Part shown: positions 49,178 through 57,512 of the stretch, piece after piece
Layout: each line of letters begins with the position of its first letter
How positions within the stretch are numbered: the first letter of the stretch is position 1
NCBI RefSeq assembly: GCF_000424625.1
Contig: NZ_AUKG01000002.1
Location: forward strand, 1,240,001 to 1,304,000
DNA from: Conexibacter woesei Iso977N
GTDB lineage: Bacteria > Actinomycetota > Thermoleophilia > Solirubrobacterales > Solirubrobacteraceae
Direction of reading: 5' to 3'
DNA: 64,000 nucleotides
Position numbers and translations under genes: made by a program
Notes under the pieces: generated by a model
The model's database searches: none
Told to the model about the DNA's origin: nothing
Seen by the model: the letters and a program-made list of their open reading frames with translations, nothing else

Positions 49178-51615
49178 AGTCCGCCTACAGCTGGCTGCGC
49201 GAGTACTCCGCGCCGGACATCACGCTCGACGAGTTCGAGGAGCGCCTCACGCTCACCGGCACCAAGGTCGAGGCGATCACGAGGTTCGGCGTCCCGGCGC
49301 CGGACGGGCTGGTCGTCGGCAAGGTCCTGACGTGCGGCAAGCACCCGGACGCCGATCGCCTCAACGTCACCACCGTCGATGTCGGCGATGGCGGCGAGCC
49401 GCAGCAGATCGTCTGCGGCGCGCCGAACGTCGCGGCGGGTCAGACGGTCGCGGTCGCGCGGCCCGGCTCGGTCCTGCCCGACGGCACGAGGCTCAAGAAG
49501 GCCAAGCTGCGCGGCGTCGAGTCCAACGGGATGATCCTGTCCGAGGACGAGGTCGGCCTCGCGTCGGACCGCGCGGGCGGGATCATGGTCCTCGACGATG
49601 CGCTGACCGCGGGCACGCCGCTGGTCGACGTGCTGCCGATCATGGACGACGTGATCGAGTTCGAGATCACGCCGAATCGCCCGGACTGCCTCGGCGTCTA
49701 CGGCCTCGCGCGGGAGATCCACGCCGCGACCGGCGCGCCGCTGGCGCCGGCGCCGTGGGCCGACGACCCGGGCTCCGCGGGCTACGTGCCCGGCGCGCAC
49801 GTCCGGATCGACGCGCCGGACCTGTGCCCGCGCTTCACCGCGCGCGTGTTCGAGAACGTGACGATCGGCCCGTCGCCGCGCTGGCTCAAGCAGCGCCTGC
49901 TGGCCGCGGGGATCCGCCCGATCTCCAACGTCGTCGACATCACCAACTACGCGATGCTCCTCAGCGGGCATCCGCTGCACGCCTTCGACCTCGACAAGGT
50001 CGCCGGCGGCGAGCTGACGATCCGGCGCGCCAGGGACGGCGAGCAGGTCGAGACGCTCGACGGCCAGACCCGGACGCTCGACAGCGACATGCTGGTCATC
50101 GACGACGCCGACGGCCCGACGTCGATCGCCGGCGTCATGGGCGGTGCGCGCTCCGAGGTCGGCGACGACACGACACGCGTCCTGATGGAGGCCGCGACCT
50201 GGATCGGGCCGAACATCCACCGCACGTCGAACCTGCTGCAGCTGCGGTCGGAGGCGTCGTCGCGCTTCGGCGACGGCCTCGCGCCCGAGCAGGCGATGGA
50301 GGCGCAGATCGTCGCCACCAAGCTGATGCTGGAGCTGACCGGCGCGCAGCTGGTCGGCGGGACGATCGACGTCGGCCCGTTCGCCAAGGAGCCGTGGCCG
50401 GACGCGACGCTCCGCCTCCGCGCGGCGCGCGTGGCCGGGTTGTTGGGGTTGTCGATCTCGCGCGAGCGCCAGACCGAGACGCTGACCGCTCTGGGCTTCG
50501 GCGTGGCCGCGGCCGATGACGGGCTCGACGTGACCGTGCCGGGCTTCCGGCGCTACGACGTCACGCGCGAGGCCGACCTCGTCGAGGAGGTCGGTCGCTT
50601 CGACCTCGACAAGCTCCCGGCGACGCTGCCCAAGCGGCGCGGCACCGCGGGGCGGATGTCGCTGGAGCAGCGCCTGCGCCGCCGCGCGGTCGACGCGCTG
50701 ATCGGCCGCGGCGCCTACGAGATCGTGGGCTGGTCGTTCACCGACCGCGGCGTCGCCGACCGTCTGCGGCTGCCCGAGGGCGACCCGCGCCGCAGGTTCG
50801 TGGCCCTGCAGAACCCGATGAGCGAGGACCACTCGGTCCTGCGCACGACCGTGCTCGGCTCGCTGCTGGACGCCGCGCGCCACAACATCGCGCGCGGCAA
50901 CGCCGACCTGAGGCTGATCGAGCAGGGCGCGATCTACGTCGCGCAGGAGGGCGAGACGCTGCCGCACGAGCACCGCGCGCTCGGCGCCGTCCTGACCGGC
51001 CGGCTCGTCGCGCCGTCGTGGGGTGACGCGGGCGCGCCGAAGACGGCGGACTTCTTCGCCGCCAAGGGCCTGCTCGCCGCGACGCTCGACACGCTGCGCG
51101 TCGACTGGTCGGTGCGCGAGAAGGCCGAGCCGTTCCTGCACCCGGGCCGCAGCGCCGAGGTGCTCGTGCACGCGGGCACCGAGGACGAGCAGCTCGTCGG
51201 CTGGGTCGGCGAGATCCACCCGCTCGTCGCTCGTGAGTGGGAGATCGAGGGGACGGTCGCGGCGTTCGAGGTCGACCTCGACGCGGTCGTCGCCCACGCC
51301 GTCGGCGTGCCGTACTTCCAGGACCTGACGACGTTCCCGCCGGTCCGCCAGGACCTCGCGGTGATCGTGGAGGACGCGGTCGCGGCCGACGACGTCCTCG
51401 CCGCCGTGCGCGGCGCGGGCGGCAAGCTGCTGCGCGGCGTGCGCGTCTTCGACGTCTACCGGGGCGCGCAGGTCGGCGAGGGGCGCAAGTCGCTCGCGCT
51501 GGCGCTCACGTTCCAGGCCCCCGACCGCACGCTCTCCGACGAGGACGTCGCGCCCGCGCGCGGCAAGATCGTCGACGCGCTCGCCTCCCAGGTGGGAGGT
51601 GAGCTCCGTGGCTGA
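49174..51615 (+). CDS. pheT: Phenylalanyl-tRNA synthetase beta subunit
   Basis: 813 residues. It has an N-terminal OB-fold tRNA-binding domain (about 40-150, VVGKVLTCGKHPDADRLNVT), a B3/B4 editing domain, a B5 domain (PDATLRLRAARVAGLLGLSI), a catalytic-like core (DLRLIEQGAIYVAQEGE), and a C-terminal ferredoxin-like anticodon-binding domain (TTFPPVRQDLAVIVEDAVAA). It is complete. It overlaps argC by a few bases, linking translation to the arginine operon. Confidence 0.97.
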   Translation: MKSAYSWLREYSAPDITLDEFEERLTLTGTKVEAITRFGVPAPDGLVVGKVLTCGKHPDADRLNVTTVDVGDGGEPQQIVCGAPNVAAGQTVAVARPGSVLPDGTRLKKAKLRGVESNGMILSEDEVGLASDRAGGIMVLDDALTAGTPLVDVLPIMDDVIEFEITPNRPDCLGVYGLAREIHAATGAPLAPAPWADDPGSAGYVPGAHVRIDAPDLCPRFTARVFENVTIGPSPRWLKQRLLAAGIRPISNVVDITNYAMLLSGHPLHAFDLDKVAGGELTIRRARDGEQVETLDGQTRTLDSDMLVIDDADGPTSIAGVMGGARSEVGDDTTRVLMEAATWIGPNIHRTSNLLQLRSEASSRFGDGLAPEQAMEAQIVATKLMLELTGAQLVGGTIDVGPFAKEPWPDATLRLRAARVAGLLGLSISRERQTETLTALGFGVAAADDGLDVTVPGFRRYDVTREADLVEEVGRFDLDKLPATLPKRRGTAGRMSLEQRLRRRAVDALIGRGAYEIVGWSFTDRGVADRLRLPEGDPRRRFVALQNPMSEDHSVLRTTVLGSLLDAARHNIARGNADLRLIEQGAIYVAQEGETLPHEHRALGAVLTGRLVAPSWGDAGAPKTADFFAAKGLLAATLDTLRVDWSVREKAEPFLHPGRSAEVLVHAGTEDEQLVGWVGEIHPLVAREWEIEGTVAAFEVDLDAVVAHAVGVPYFQDLTTFPPVRQDLAVIVEDAVAADDVLAAVRGAGGKLLRGVRVFDVYRGAQVGEGRKSLALALTFQAPDRTLSDEDVAPARGKIVDALASQVGGELRG

Positions 51616-52660
51616 CCAGGCCGGCAACGACGAGTTCGACGACGACCTCGAACGGCCGCGGGTGCTGGTCGCGGGTGCGTCCGGCTTCGCGGGCGCGCTC
51701 GCCGCGCGGCTGATCGACCGCCACCCGAGGTTCCGGCTGTCGGCGATCACGTCGCGGTCGGACGCGGGCACGCCGCTCAACGCGCTGTACCCGCACCACC
51801 GCGTCCCGCTGGTCCTGGAGGAGCTGAACCTCGACCTCGAGCACCAGGGCGAGGTCGACGCCGCGATCGTCGCCTACCCGCACGGCGCGTCGGCCCCGCT
51901 GGTCGCAGAGCTGTTGGAGGGCGGAGTCAAGGTCATTGACTTGTCCGCCGACTTCCGGCTGCGCGACCTGAGCGTGTACGAGGAGTACTACGTCAGGCAC
52001 CCGCACCCCGAGTTGTTGGAGGAGTCGGTCTACGGGCTGCCGGAGCTGTACCGCTCGGCGATCGCCGAGACCATGCTCGTTGCCGGCCCGGGCTGCTATC
52101 CGACCGCCGCGATCCTGACGCTGGCGCCGCTGGCGCGGGCGGGGCTGCTGGGCGACGTGATCATCGACGCCAAGTCGGGGGTCAGCGGCGCGGGGCGCGC
52201 GGCGACGCAGAGGACGCACTTCGTGACGGTCGACGAGAACGTCACGCCCTACGGCGTCGGCACCCACCGCCACGCGCCGGAGATCGACCAGGAGCTGGTG
52301 GCGCTCGGCGCGCGCGAGGACCTCAAGGTCACGTTCACGCCGCACCTGCTGCCGCTCGACCAGGGCGAGCTGGTGTCCTGCTACGTGACGGTCAGCGACG
52401 ACGCGTCCGTTGATGATGTCGTCGAGTTGTATGAGAACGCGTACGCGGGCGAGCCGTTCGTGGACGTCGTGACGCGCCCGCCGGGCGTCCGCGACGTGCG
52501 CGAGACCAACATCTGCTCGATCAACGTGCAGGTCGACCCGCGGACCGGCAAGGTGCTGGCCTTCGGCGCGATCGACAACCTGTGGAAGGGGACCTCGTCG
52601 CAGGCGCTGCAGTCCCTGAACCTGATGTTCGGCTTCGATGAGACGGAGGGGCTGCTTTGA
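51608..52660 (+). CDS. argC: N-acetyl-gamma-glutamyl-phosphate reductase
   Basis: 350 residues from GTG 51608, chosen because GGAGGTGA lies 5 bases upstream; GTG 51599 is in frame but inside this site. NADP-binding loop GASGFAGAL is at the N-terminus, the catalytic Cys163 in GPGCYPTAA, and the C-terminal dimer motif is GKVLAFGAIDNLWKGTSSQA. It reduces N-acetylglutamyl phosphate to the semialdehyde, step three of arginine synthesis. It is the first gene of argC-J-B-D-G, overlapping pheT. Confidence 0.96.
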   Translation: MADQAGNDEFDDDLERPRVLVAGASGFAGALAARLIDRHPRFRLSAITSRSDAGTPLNALYPHHRVPLVLEELNLDLEHQGEVDAAIVAYPHGASAPLVAELLEGGVKVIDLSADFRLRDLSVYEEYYVRHPHPELLEESVYGLPELYRSAIAETMLVAGPGCYPTAAILTLAPLARAGLLGDVIIDAKSGVSGAGRAATQRTHFVTVDENVTPYGVGTHRHAPEIDQELVALGAREDLKVTFTPHLLPLDQGELVSCYVTVSDDASVDDVVELYENAYAGEPFVDVVTRPPGVRDVRETNICSINVQVDPRTGKVLAFGAIDNLWKGTSSQALQSLNLMFGFDETEGLL

Positions 52661-53928
52661 GCGATCCAGGTGGGGTGGGTGGGCCCGCATTCCCGTTCTT
52701 CCGCTCGCGCTGGGTCGACGTCCCGGACTCGGTGACCGAGGTCGAGGGTGCGCCGCTGCCCAACGGGTTCCGGGCGGGTGGCGCGGCGGCCGGGATCAAG
52801 CCGAGCGGTGGGCTCGATGTCGGACTTCTCGTCTCCGACGCCGAGGACACGACGAGCGCCGCGCGCTTCACCCGGTCCGGCACCGCGGCGCCGCCGGTCC
52901 TGGTCACGCGTGAGCGCGCGCGGCTCGACGCGCTGAAGGCCGTCGCGGTCAACTCCGGCAACGCCAACGCGGCGACCGGCCGGCCGGGCATGGACGAGGC
53001 CGCGCGGATGCAGGGCTCCGGCGCGATGATGGCCCGGACGACCGAGGACCGCGTCGCGGTCTGCTCGACCGGCGTCATCGGCGTCCAGCTCGACGGCAGC
53101 AAGACCGTCCGCGGGCTGCTGGAGGCCGGCAAGTCGCTCAGCGCCGACGGCGTCCAGGACTTCCAGCGCGCGATCATGACGACCGACCTGTTCGAGAAGC
53201 GCGCGACGATCGACGTGCAGCTGCCGGGCGGAGTTGTACGCCTTGCTGCGCAGGCCAAGGGCGCAGGGATGATCCAGCCCTCGTTCGCCACGATGTTGTG
53301 CTTCGTCGAGACCGACGCGGTCGTCCCGGCCGAGACCGCCGACCTGCTGCTCGGCGTGACCGTCAAGCGCTCGTTCGACCGCATCACGGTCGACGGCCAG
53401 CTCTCGACCAACGACACGGCGATCCTGCTCTGCGGCGGCGCGTCCGGCGTGGTCGTCGAGCCCGAGTCCGAGGCCGAGCTGATCTTCGGCCAGGCGCTCG
53501 ACGCGCTCCTGCGCCAGCTGGCGATCGACATCGCCCGCGACGGCGAGGGCGCGCGGCGCGTCGGCCGCGTCGTCGTCCGCGGCGGCAACGGGCCGGGCGT
53601 CGAGCGCGTCGCGCGGGCGATCGGCAACTCGCCGCTGGTCAAGACCGCGCTCTACGGCGGCGACCCCAACTGGGGCCGGATCGCCCAGGCGGTCGGCGCG
53701 GCGCTGGCCGACACCGCGCCGCTGGCGGTCGACATCGAGATCGAGGACGTCCAGGTCTGCGTCGCGGGCAACGCGATCCCGCACGACGAGGCCGACCTGA
53801 CCCAGCGCGTCGCCCGCGACGAGGTCGAGTACGTGATCGGCCTGCCGGGCGACGGCTTCGAGACCGAGGTCTTCTTCTCCGACCTCGGCCACGAGTACAT
53901 CAAGATCAACGCCGAGTACACCACCTAG
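52657..53928 (+). CDS. argJ: Bifunctional ornithine acetyltransferase/N-acetylglutamate synthase
   Basis: 423 residues, TTG start at 52657 overlapping the argC stop (TTGA). Typical ArgJ features are AVAVNSGNANAATG, VCSTGVIGVQL, the self-cleavage and nucleophile site KGAGMIQPSFATML with Thr212, VDGQLSTNDTAILL and YGGDPNWGRI. The proenzyme cleaves itself before Thr212. It recycles the acetyl group from N-acetylornithine to glutamate. The residues just before the cleavage site (QPSF) differ from the usual xPNM. Confidence 0.95.
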   Translation: MSDPGGVGGPAFPFFRSRWVDVPDSVTEVEGAPLPNGFRAGGAAAGIKPSGGLDVGLLVSDAEDTTSAARFTRSGTAAPPVLVTRERARLDALKAVAVNSGNANAATGRPGMDEAARMQGSGAMMARTTEDRVAVCSTGVIGVQLDGSKTVRGLLEAGKSLSADGVQDFQRAIMTTDLFEKRATIDVQLPGGVVRLAAQAKGAGMIQPSFATMLCFVETDAVVPAETADLLLGVTVKRSFDRITVDGQLSTNDTAILLCGGASGVVVEPESEAELIFGQALDALLRQLAIDIARDGEGARRVGRVVVRGGNGPGVERVARAIGNSPLVKTALYGGDPNWGRIAQAVGAALADTAPLAVDIEIEDVQVCVAGNAIPHDEADLTQRVARDEVEYVIGLPGDGFETEVFFSDLGHEYIKINAEYTT

Positions 53929-53941
53929 GCCGGGACCCCGC

Positions 53942-54790
53942 ATGCGCGACGTCAGCACCCTCCTGGAAGCGCTCCCGTACATCCGGGAGTTCCACGGCAG
54001 GACCGTGGTCATCAAGTACGGCGGCGCGGCGATGGAGGACCCGGCGCTGCGCGAGGACTTCGCGCGCGACGTCGTGTTGTTGAAGTACGTGGGGATGAAC
54101 CCCGTCGTCGTGCACGGCGGCGGGCCCGACATCACGGCCTACATGAACCGGCTGTCGATCCCGGTGGAGTTCGTCGGCGGGCTGCGCGTGTCGAGCGCCG
54201 AGACCGTCGAGGTCGCCAAGATGGTGTTGATCGGCAAGGTCAACAAGGACATCGTGTCGCGGCTGAACCGCCACGGGCAGTACTCGATCGGGCTGTCGGG
54301 CGACGACGGGCGCCTGTTCCTGTGCGAGCGCACGTCCGCGCCGGGTGGGGAGGACGTCGGGTTCGTCGGGCGGATCACGCGTGTCAACGTGGACGTCCTC
54401 AAGCACGTCGCCAACGACTACATCCCGGTGATCGCGTCGGTCGGCACCGACCGCGAGGGCAACTCCTACAACATCAACGCGGACGAGGCGGCGGGCGCGG
54501 TCGCGCGGGCGCTGCGCGCCTACAAGGTGATCTTCCTGACGGACGTGTCCGGCTGGCTGAGGGATCCGAGCAACCCGCTGTCGCGGATCTCGCAGGCGTC
54601 GGCCGAGGAGGTCGAGGAGGGGCTGCGGCAGATCGAGGGCGGGATGCGCCCGAAGCTGCAGGCCTGCGTCGACGCGATCCACGGCGGCGTGACCGCGGCC
54701 CACATCGTCGACGGCCGCGTGCCGCACTCGATCATGCTGGAGCTGTTCACCGACGAGGGGATCGGGACCAAGATCAGGGCGGCGTCGTGA
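53942..54790 (+). CDS. argB: Acetylglutamate kinase
   Basis: 282 residues. The amino-acid kinase fold is clear: VVIKYGGAAMEDPAL, VVVHGGGPDITAYM, GKVNKDIVSRLNRHG, SVGTDREGNSYNINADEAA and FLTDVSGWLRDPSN. The N-terminal helix (RDVSTLLEALPYIREFHGR) is the one that forms the arginine-sensitive hexamer in feedback-inhibited enzymes, so feedback control by arginine is likely. It phosphorylates N-acetylglutamate. Its stop overlaps the argD start (GTGA). Confidence 0.96.
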   Translation: MRDVSTLLEALPYIREFHGRTVVIKYGGAAMEDPALREDFARDVVLLKYVGMNPVVVHGGGPDITAYMNRLSIPVEFVGGLRVSSAETVEVAKMVLIGKVNKDIVSRLNRHGQYSIGLSGDDGRLFLCERTSAPGGEDVGFVGRITRVNVDVLKHVANDYIPVIASVGTDREGNSYNINADEAAGAVARALRAYKVIFLTDVSGWLRDPSNPLSRISQASAEEVEEGLRQIEGGMRPKLQACVDAIHGGVTAAHIVDGRVPHSIMLELFTDEGIGTKIRAAS

Positions 54791-55956
54791 CCAAGTTCGT
54801 CCGGGCCTTCGACGACTCCGGGCTCGTCCCGGCCTACGCGCGGCAGCCGGTCGAGTTCGTCCGGGGCCTGGGGTCGGCGCTGTGGGATGTCGATGGCATT
54901 GAGTACCTCGACCTGCAGACCGGCCTGGCCGTCAACTCGGTCGGCCACTGCCACCCGCGCGTCGTCGAGGCGATCCGCCACCAGGCCGCGCAGCTGATCC
55001 ACGTCGGCAACCTCTTCCACACCGGACCCGGCCCGCTGCTGGCCAGGCGGCTGGCGGAGTCGTCGCTCGGCGGGCGCGTGCACTTCGCGAACTCCGGGAC
55101 CGAGGCCAACGAGGCCGCGATCAAGATGGCGCGCAAGGCCAAGCAGGGCGGCGACGTGATCTCGGTGCACCGCGGCTTCCACGGCCGGACCTACGGGTCG
55201 CTGAGCGCGACGCCGCAGGAGGCCAAGCAGGCGCCGTTCGCGCCGCTGGTCCCGGGCTTCTTCGCGGTCGCGCCGACGGCCGAGGCGCTGACCGCCGCGA
55301 TCGACGAGCGCACCGCGGCGGTGATCCTGGAGCCGATCCAGGGCGAGTCGGGCGTCTACGAGCTCGATGCCGACGTCCTGCGCGCGGCGCGCGAGGCGTG
55401 CGACCGCGTCGGCGCGGCGCTGATCTTCGACGAGGTCCAGGTCGGCCTCGGCCGGACCGGGACGCTCTGGGCCTACGAGCACTCCGGCGTCGTGCCCGAT
55501 CTGATGACGGTCGCCAAGGCGCTCGGCGGCGGGCTGCCGATCGGCGCGGTCATCACCAACGAGCGCTTCGCCGCCGGCTTCGAGGCCGGCGACCACGGCT
55601 CGACGTTCGCCGGCGGGCCGGTGCCGTGCGCGGCGGGGCTCGCGGTGCTCGACGTCGTGAGCGACCCCACCATGTTGACCCGCGTCCGCGACCGCGGCGC
55701 GCAGCTGCGCGAGCAGCTCGCCGAGCTGCCCGGCGTCGTGGAGGTCCGCGGCCGCGGGTTCATGCTGGCCGTCGAGCTGGACCCGTCCCGCGCCGAGCCC
55801 GCGACCGCGCTGGTCGGCCGCGCGCTGAGCGAGGAGCGACTGGTGTTGAATGCCACCGGACCCACGACGCTCCGGATCCTTCCTGCCTTGACCATCACCG
55901 ACGCCGAGCTGGACGAGGGCATCGCCCGGCTCGCGCGCCTTCTCGACCCCAAGTGA
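54787..55956 (+). CDS. argD: Acetylornithine aminotransferase
   Basis: 389 residues, GTG start at 54787. Class III aminotransferase features are FANSGTEANEAAIKMARK, FHGRTYGSLSAT, EPIQGESGVY, IFDEVQVGLGRTG and the PLP Lys244 in TVAKALGGGLPIGA, then STFAGGPVPCAAGLA. It makes N-acetylornithine from the semialdehyde with glutamate. In most actinobacteria argF and argR follow; here argG comes 11 bases after the argD stop. Confidence 0.96.
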   Translation: MTKFVRAFDDSGLVPAYARQPVEFVRGLGSALWDVDGIEYLDLQTGLAVNSVGHCHPRVVEAIRHQAAQLIHVGNLFHTGPGPLLARRLAESSLGGRVHFANSGTEANEAAIKMARKAKQGGDVISVHRGFHGRTYGSLSATPQEAKQAPFAPLVPGFFAVAPTAEALTAAIDERTAAVILEPIQGESGVYELDADVLRAAREACDRVGAALIFDEVQVGLGRTGTLWAYEHSGVVPDLMTVAKALGGGLPIGAVITNERFAAGFEAGDHGSTFAGGPVPCAAGLAVLDVVSDPTMLTRVRDRGAQLREQLAELPGVVEVRGRGFMLAVELDPSRAEPATALVGRALSEERLVLNATGPTTLRILPALTITDAELDEGIARLARLLDPK

Positions 55957-55967
55957 GCACGCACCCC

Positions 55968-57242
55968 ATGTCTGACGATCAGCTCCTCCAGCCCCACGAA
56001 CCCGCCGCGTCCTACCTGGCCCGTCCCGAAGAGGTCGGCCGCGTGTGCCTGCTGTACTCCGGCGGCCTCGACACGAGCGTCATGCTCAAGTGGATCCAGG
56101 ACCAGTACAGGGCCGAGGTCGTGGCGTTGACCATCAACTTGGGTCAGCCCGGCGAGGACTACGACGTCGTGCGCGAGAAGGCGCTGCGCCTGGGCGCGAT
56201 CGACGCGCGCGTGATCGACGCGCGCGAGGAGTTCGCCGCCGAGTACATCGTCCCGGCGATCAAGGCCAATGCCATCTACGGCCTCAACTACCCGTTGTTC
56301 ACCGCGCTGGGCCGACCGCTGCTGGGCAAGATCGCGGTGCAGATCGCGCGCGAGACCGGCTGCGACACGATCGCCCACGGCTGCACGGGCAAGGGCAACG
56401 ACCAGGTCCGGCTCGACGGCACGGTCGCGACGCTCGCGCCCGAGCTGAAGGTGATCGCGCCGGTGCGCGACTGGAAGATGGGCCGCGACGAGGAGATCGC
56501 CTACGCGCGCGAGCACGGGATCCCGGTCAAGGGCGGCACGGAGACCGCGCCGTACTCGATCGACGACAACATCTGGGGCCGGTCGTCGGAGGGCAAGTGG
56601 ATCGAGGAGCTCGACCACGCGCCGGACGACGACGTCTTCCAGCTCGTGACGCGCCCGGAGGAGGCGCCGGACGAGTCCGAGGTCGTGGAGATCGAGTTCG
56701 AGGCCGGCGTCCCGGTCGGGCTGAACGGCGAGAGGCTGCCGCTCGTCGAGCTGCTGGACCGCGTCGGCGCGCTGGGCATGAAGCACGGCGTCGGGATCGT
56801 CGACCACATCGAGGACCGGATCGTCGGCCTGAAGGTGCGCGACATCTACGAGGTGCCGGCGGCGGCGATCCTGCTGCCCGCGCACGCGGAGCTGGAGCGG
56901 CTGGTCGGCACGATCCACCAGAACCGCTTCAAGAGCAGCCTGGACCAGCAGTGGGCGTACCTCGTCTACGCGGGCCTGTGGTGGGAGCCGCTGCGGACCG
57001 ACATCGACGCGTACATGAACGAGGTCAACCGGTACGTGACGGGCAAGATCGGCATGAAGCTCTACAAGGGCATGGCGCGCGTCGTCACCCGCGAGTCCCC
57101 GAACGCCGTCTACGACGCGCAGCTCGCGACGTTCAGCGAGTCCGGCGGGCTGTTCTCGCAGCAGGCGTCGCCGGGCTTCATCGAGCTGTGGTCGCTGCAG
57201 TCGCGGCTGGCCTGGCGTCTGCGCAACGAGGACCGCGGGTAG
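55968..57242 (+). CDS. argG: Argininosuccinate synthase
   Basis: 424 residues. ATP-pyrophosphatase P-loop YSGGLDTSVML near residue 29 is followed by ALTINLGQPGEDYD, HGCTGKGNDQVR, PVKGGTETAPYSIDDNIWGR and an extended C-terminal domain (GLWWEPLRTDIDAYMNEVNR). It joins citrulline and aspartate using ATP. The extra ~25 N-terminal residues and C-terminal length place it in the longer ArgG group. argF (which makes citrulline) and argH (next step) are not in this window. A short membrane-protein gene begins 11 bases after its stop. Confidence 0.96.
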   Translation: MSDDQLLQPHEPAASYLARPEEVGRVCLLYSGGLDTSVMLKWIQDQYRAEVVALTINLGQPGEDYDVVREKALRLGAIDARVIDAREEFAAEYIVPAIKANAIYGLNYPLFTALGRPLLGKIAVQIARETGCDTIAHGCTGKGNDQVRLDGTVATLAPELKVIAPVRDWKMGRDEEIAYAREHGIPVKGGTETAPYSIDDNIWGRSSEGKWIEELDHAPDDDVFQLVTRPEEAPDESEVVEIEFEAGVPVGLNGERLPLVELLDRVGALGMKHGVGIVDHIEDRIVGLKVRDIYEVPAAAILLPAHAELERLVGTIHQNRFKSSLDQQWAYLVYAGLWWEPLRTDIDAYMNEVNRYVTGKIGMKLYKGMARVVTRESPNAVYDAQLATFSESGGLFSQQASPGFIELWSLQSRLAWRLRNEDRG

Positions 57243-57253
57243 GTAGGTAGCCG

Positions 57254-57424
57254 ATGGGCTACAAGATCCTGGGATACGCCGTCTGGAACGGCGCCAAGTG
57301 GTACGTCAAGCAGCGCTATGGCGGGGGTGGCTCCTCCACCAGGCGCTACGTGGCGCTCGGCGTGCTGGCGGTCGGCGTCGGCGCGCTGGTCGTCAAGGGC
57401 ACGTCGCACCGCAACGCGAGCTAG
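57254..57424 (+). CDS. 56-residue membrane protein, unknown
   Basis: ATG 57254 to TAG 57424. The product starts MGYKILGYAVWNGAKWYVKQ, then a Gly-Ser linker (GGGGSS), a basic TRR, and one transmembrane helix (YVALGVLAVGVGALVV) ending in a basic tail. AGGTAG-type repeats lie just before the ATG as a possible ribosome-binding site. It is translationally close to argG (11 bases) and probably on its transcript. The family is not known to me; small proteins with this WxxAKWYVKxRYG pattern seem confined to related actinobacteria. It is easily missed because of its length. Confidence 0.7.
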   Translation: MGYKILGYAVWNGAKWYVKQRYGGGGSSTRRYVALGVLAVGVGALVVKGTSHRNAS

Positions 57425-57428
57425 CCGC

Positions 57429-57459
57429 CTTCCCGCAGATCCTCGCGATTTGCGGGAAG
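57429..57459 (+). terminator. Inverted repeat at the end of the arginine operon
   Basis: CTTCCCGCAGAT and ATTTGCGGGAAG pair over 12 bp with one G-T wobble around a 7-base loop. It starts 4 bases after the 56-residue gene's stop. No T-tract follows. It is the probable end of the pheST-arg transcript. Confidence 0.6.
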
Positions 57460-57497
57460 AGCGGTCGTTCGGCGGCGAATCCATCCGGTGCGAGACC

Positions 57498-57503
57498 TAG
57501 TCT
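57498..57503 (+). promoter_or_regulatory. -10 element (TAGTCT) of the coiled-coil gene
   Basis: TAGTCT ends 9 bases before ATG 57513, which would leave a leader of two or three bases. Confidence 0.4.
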
Positions 57504-57512
57504 TGCGCGTGC

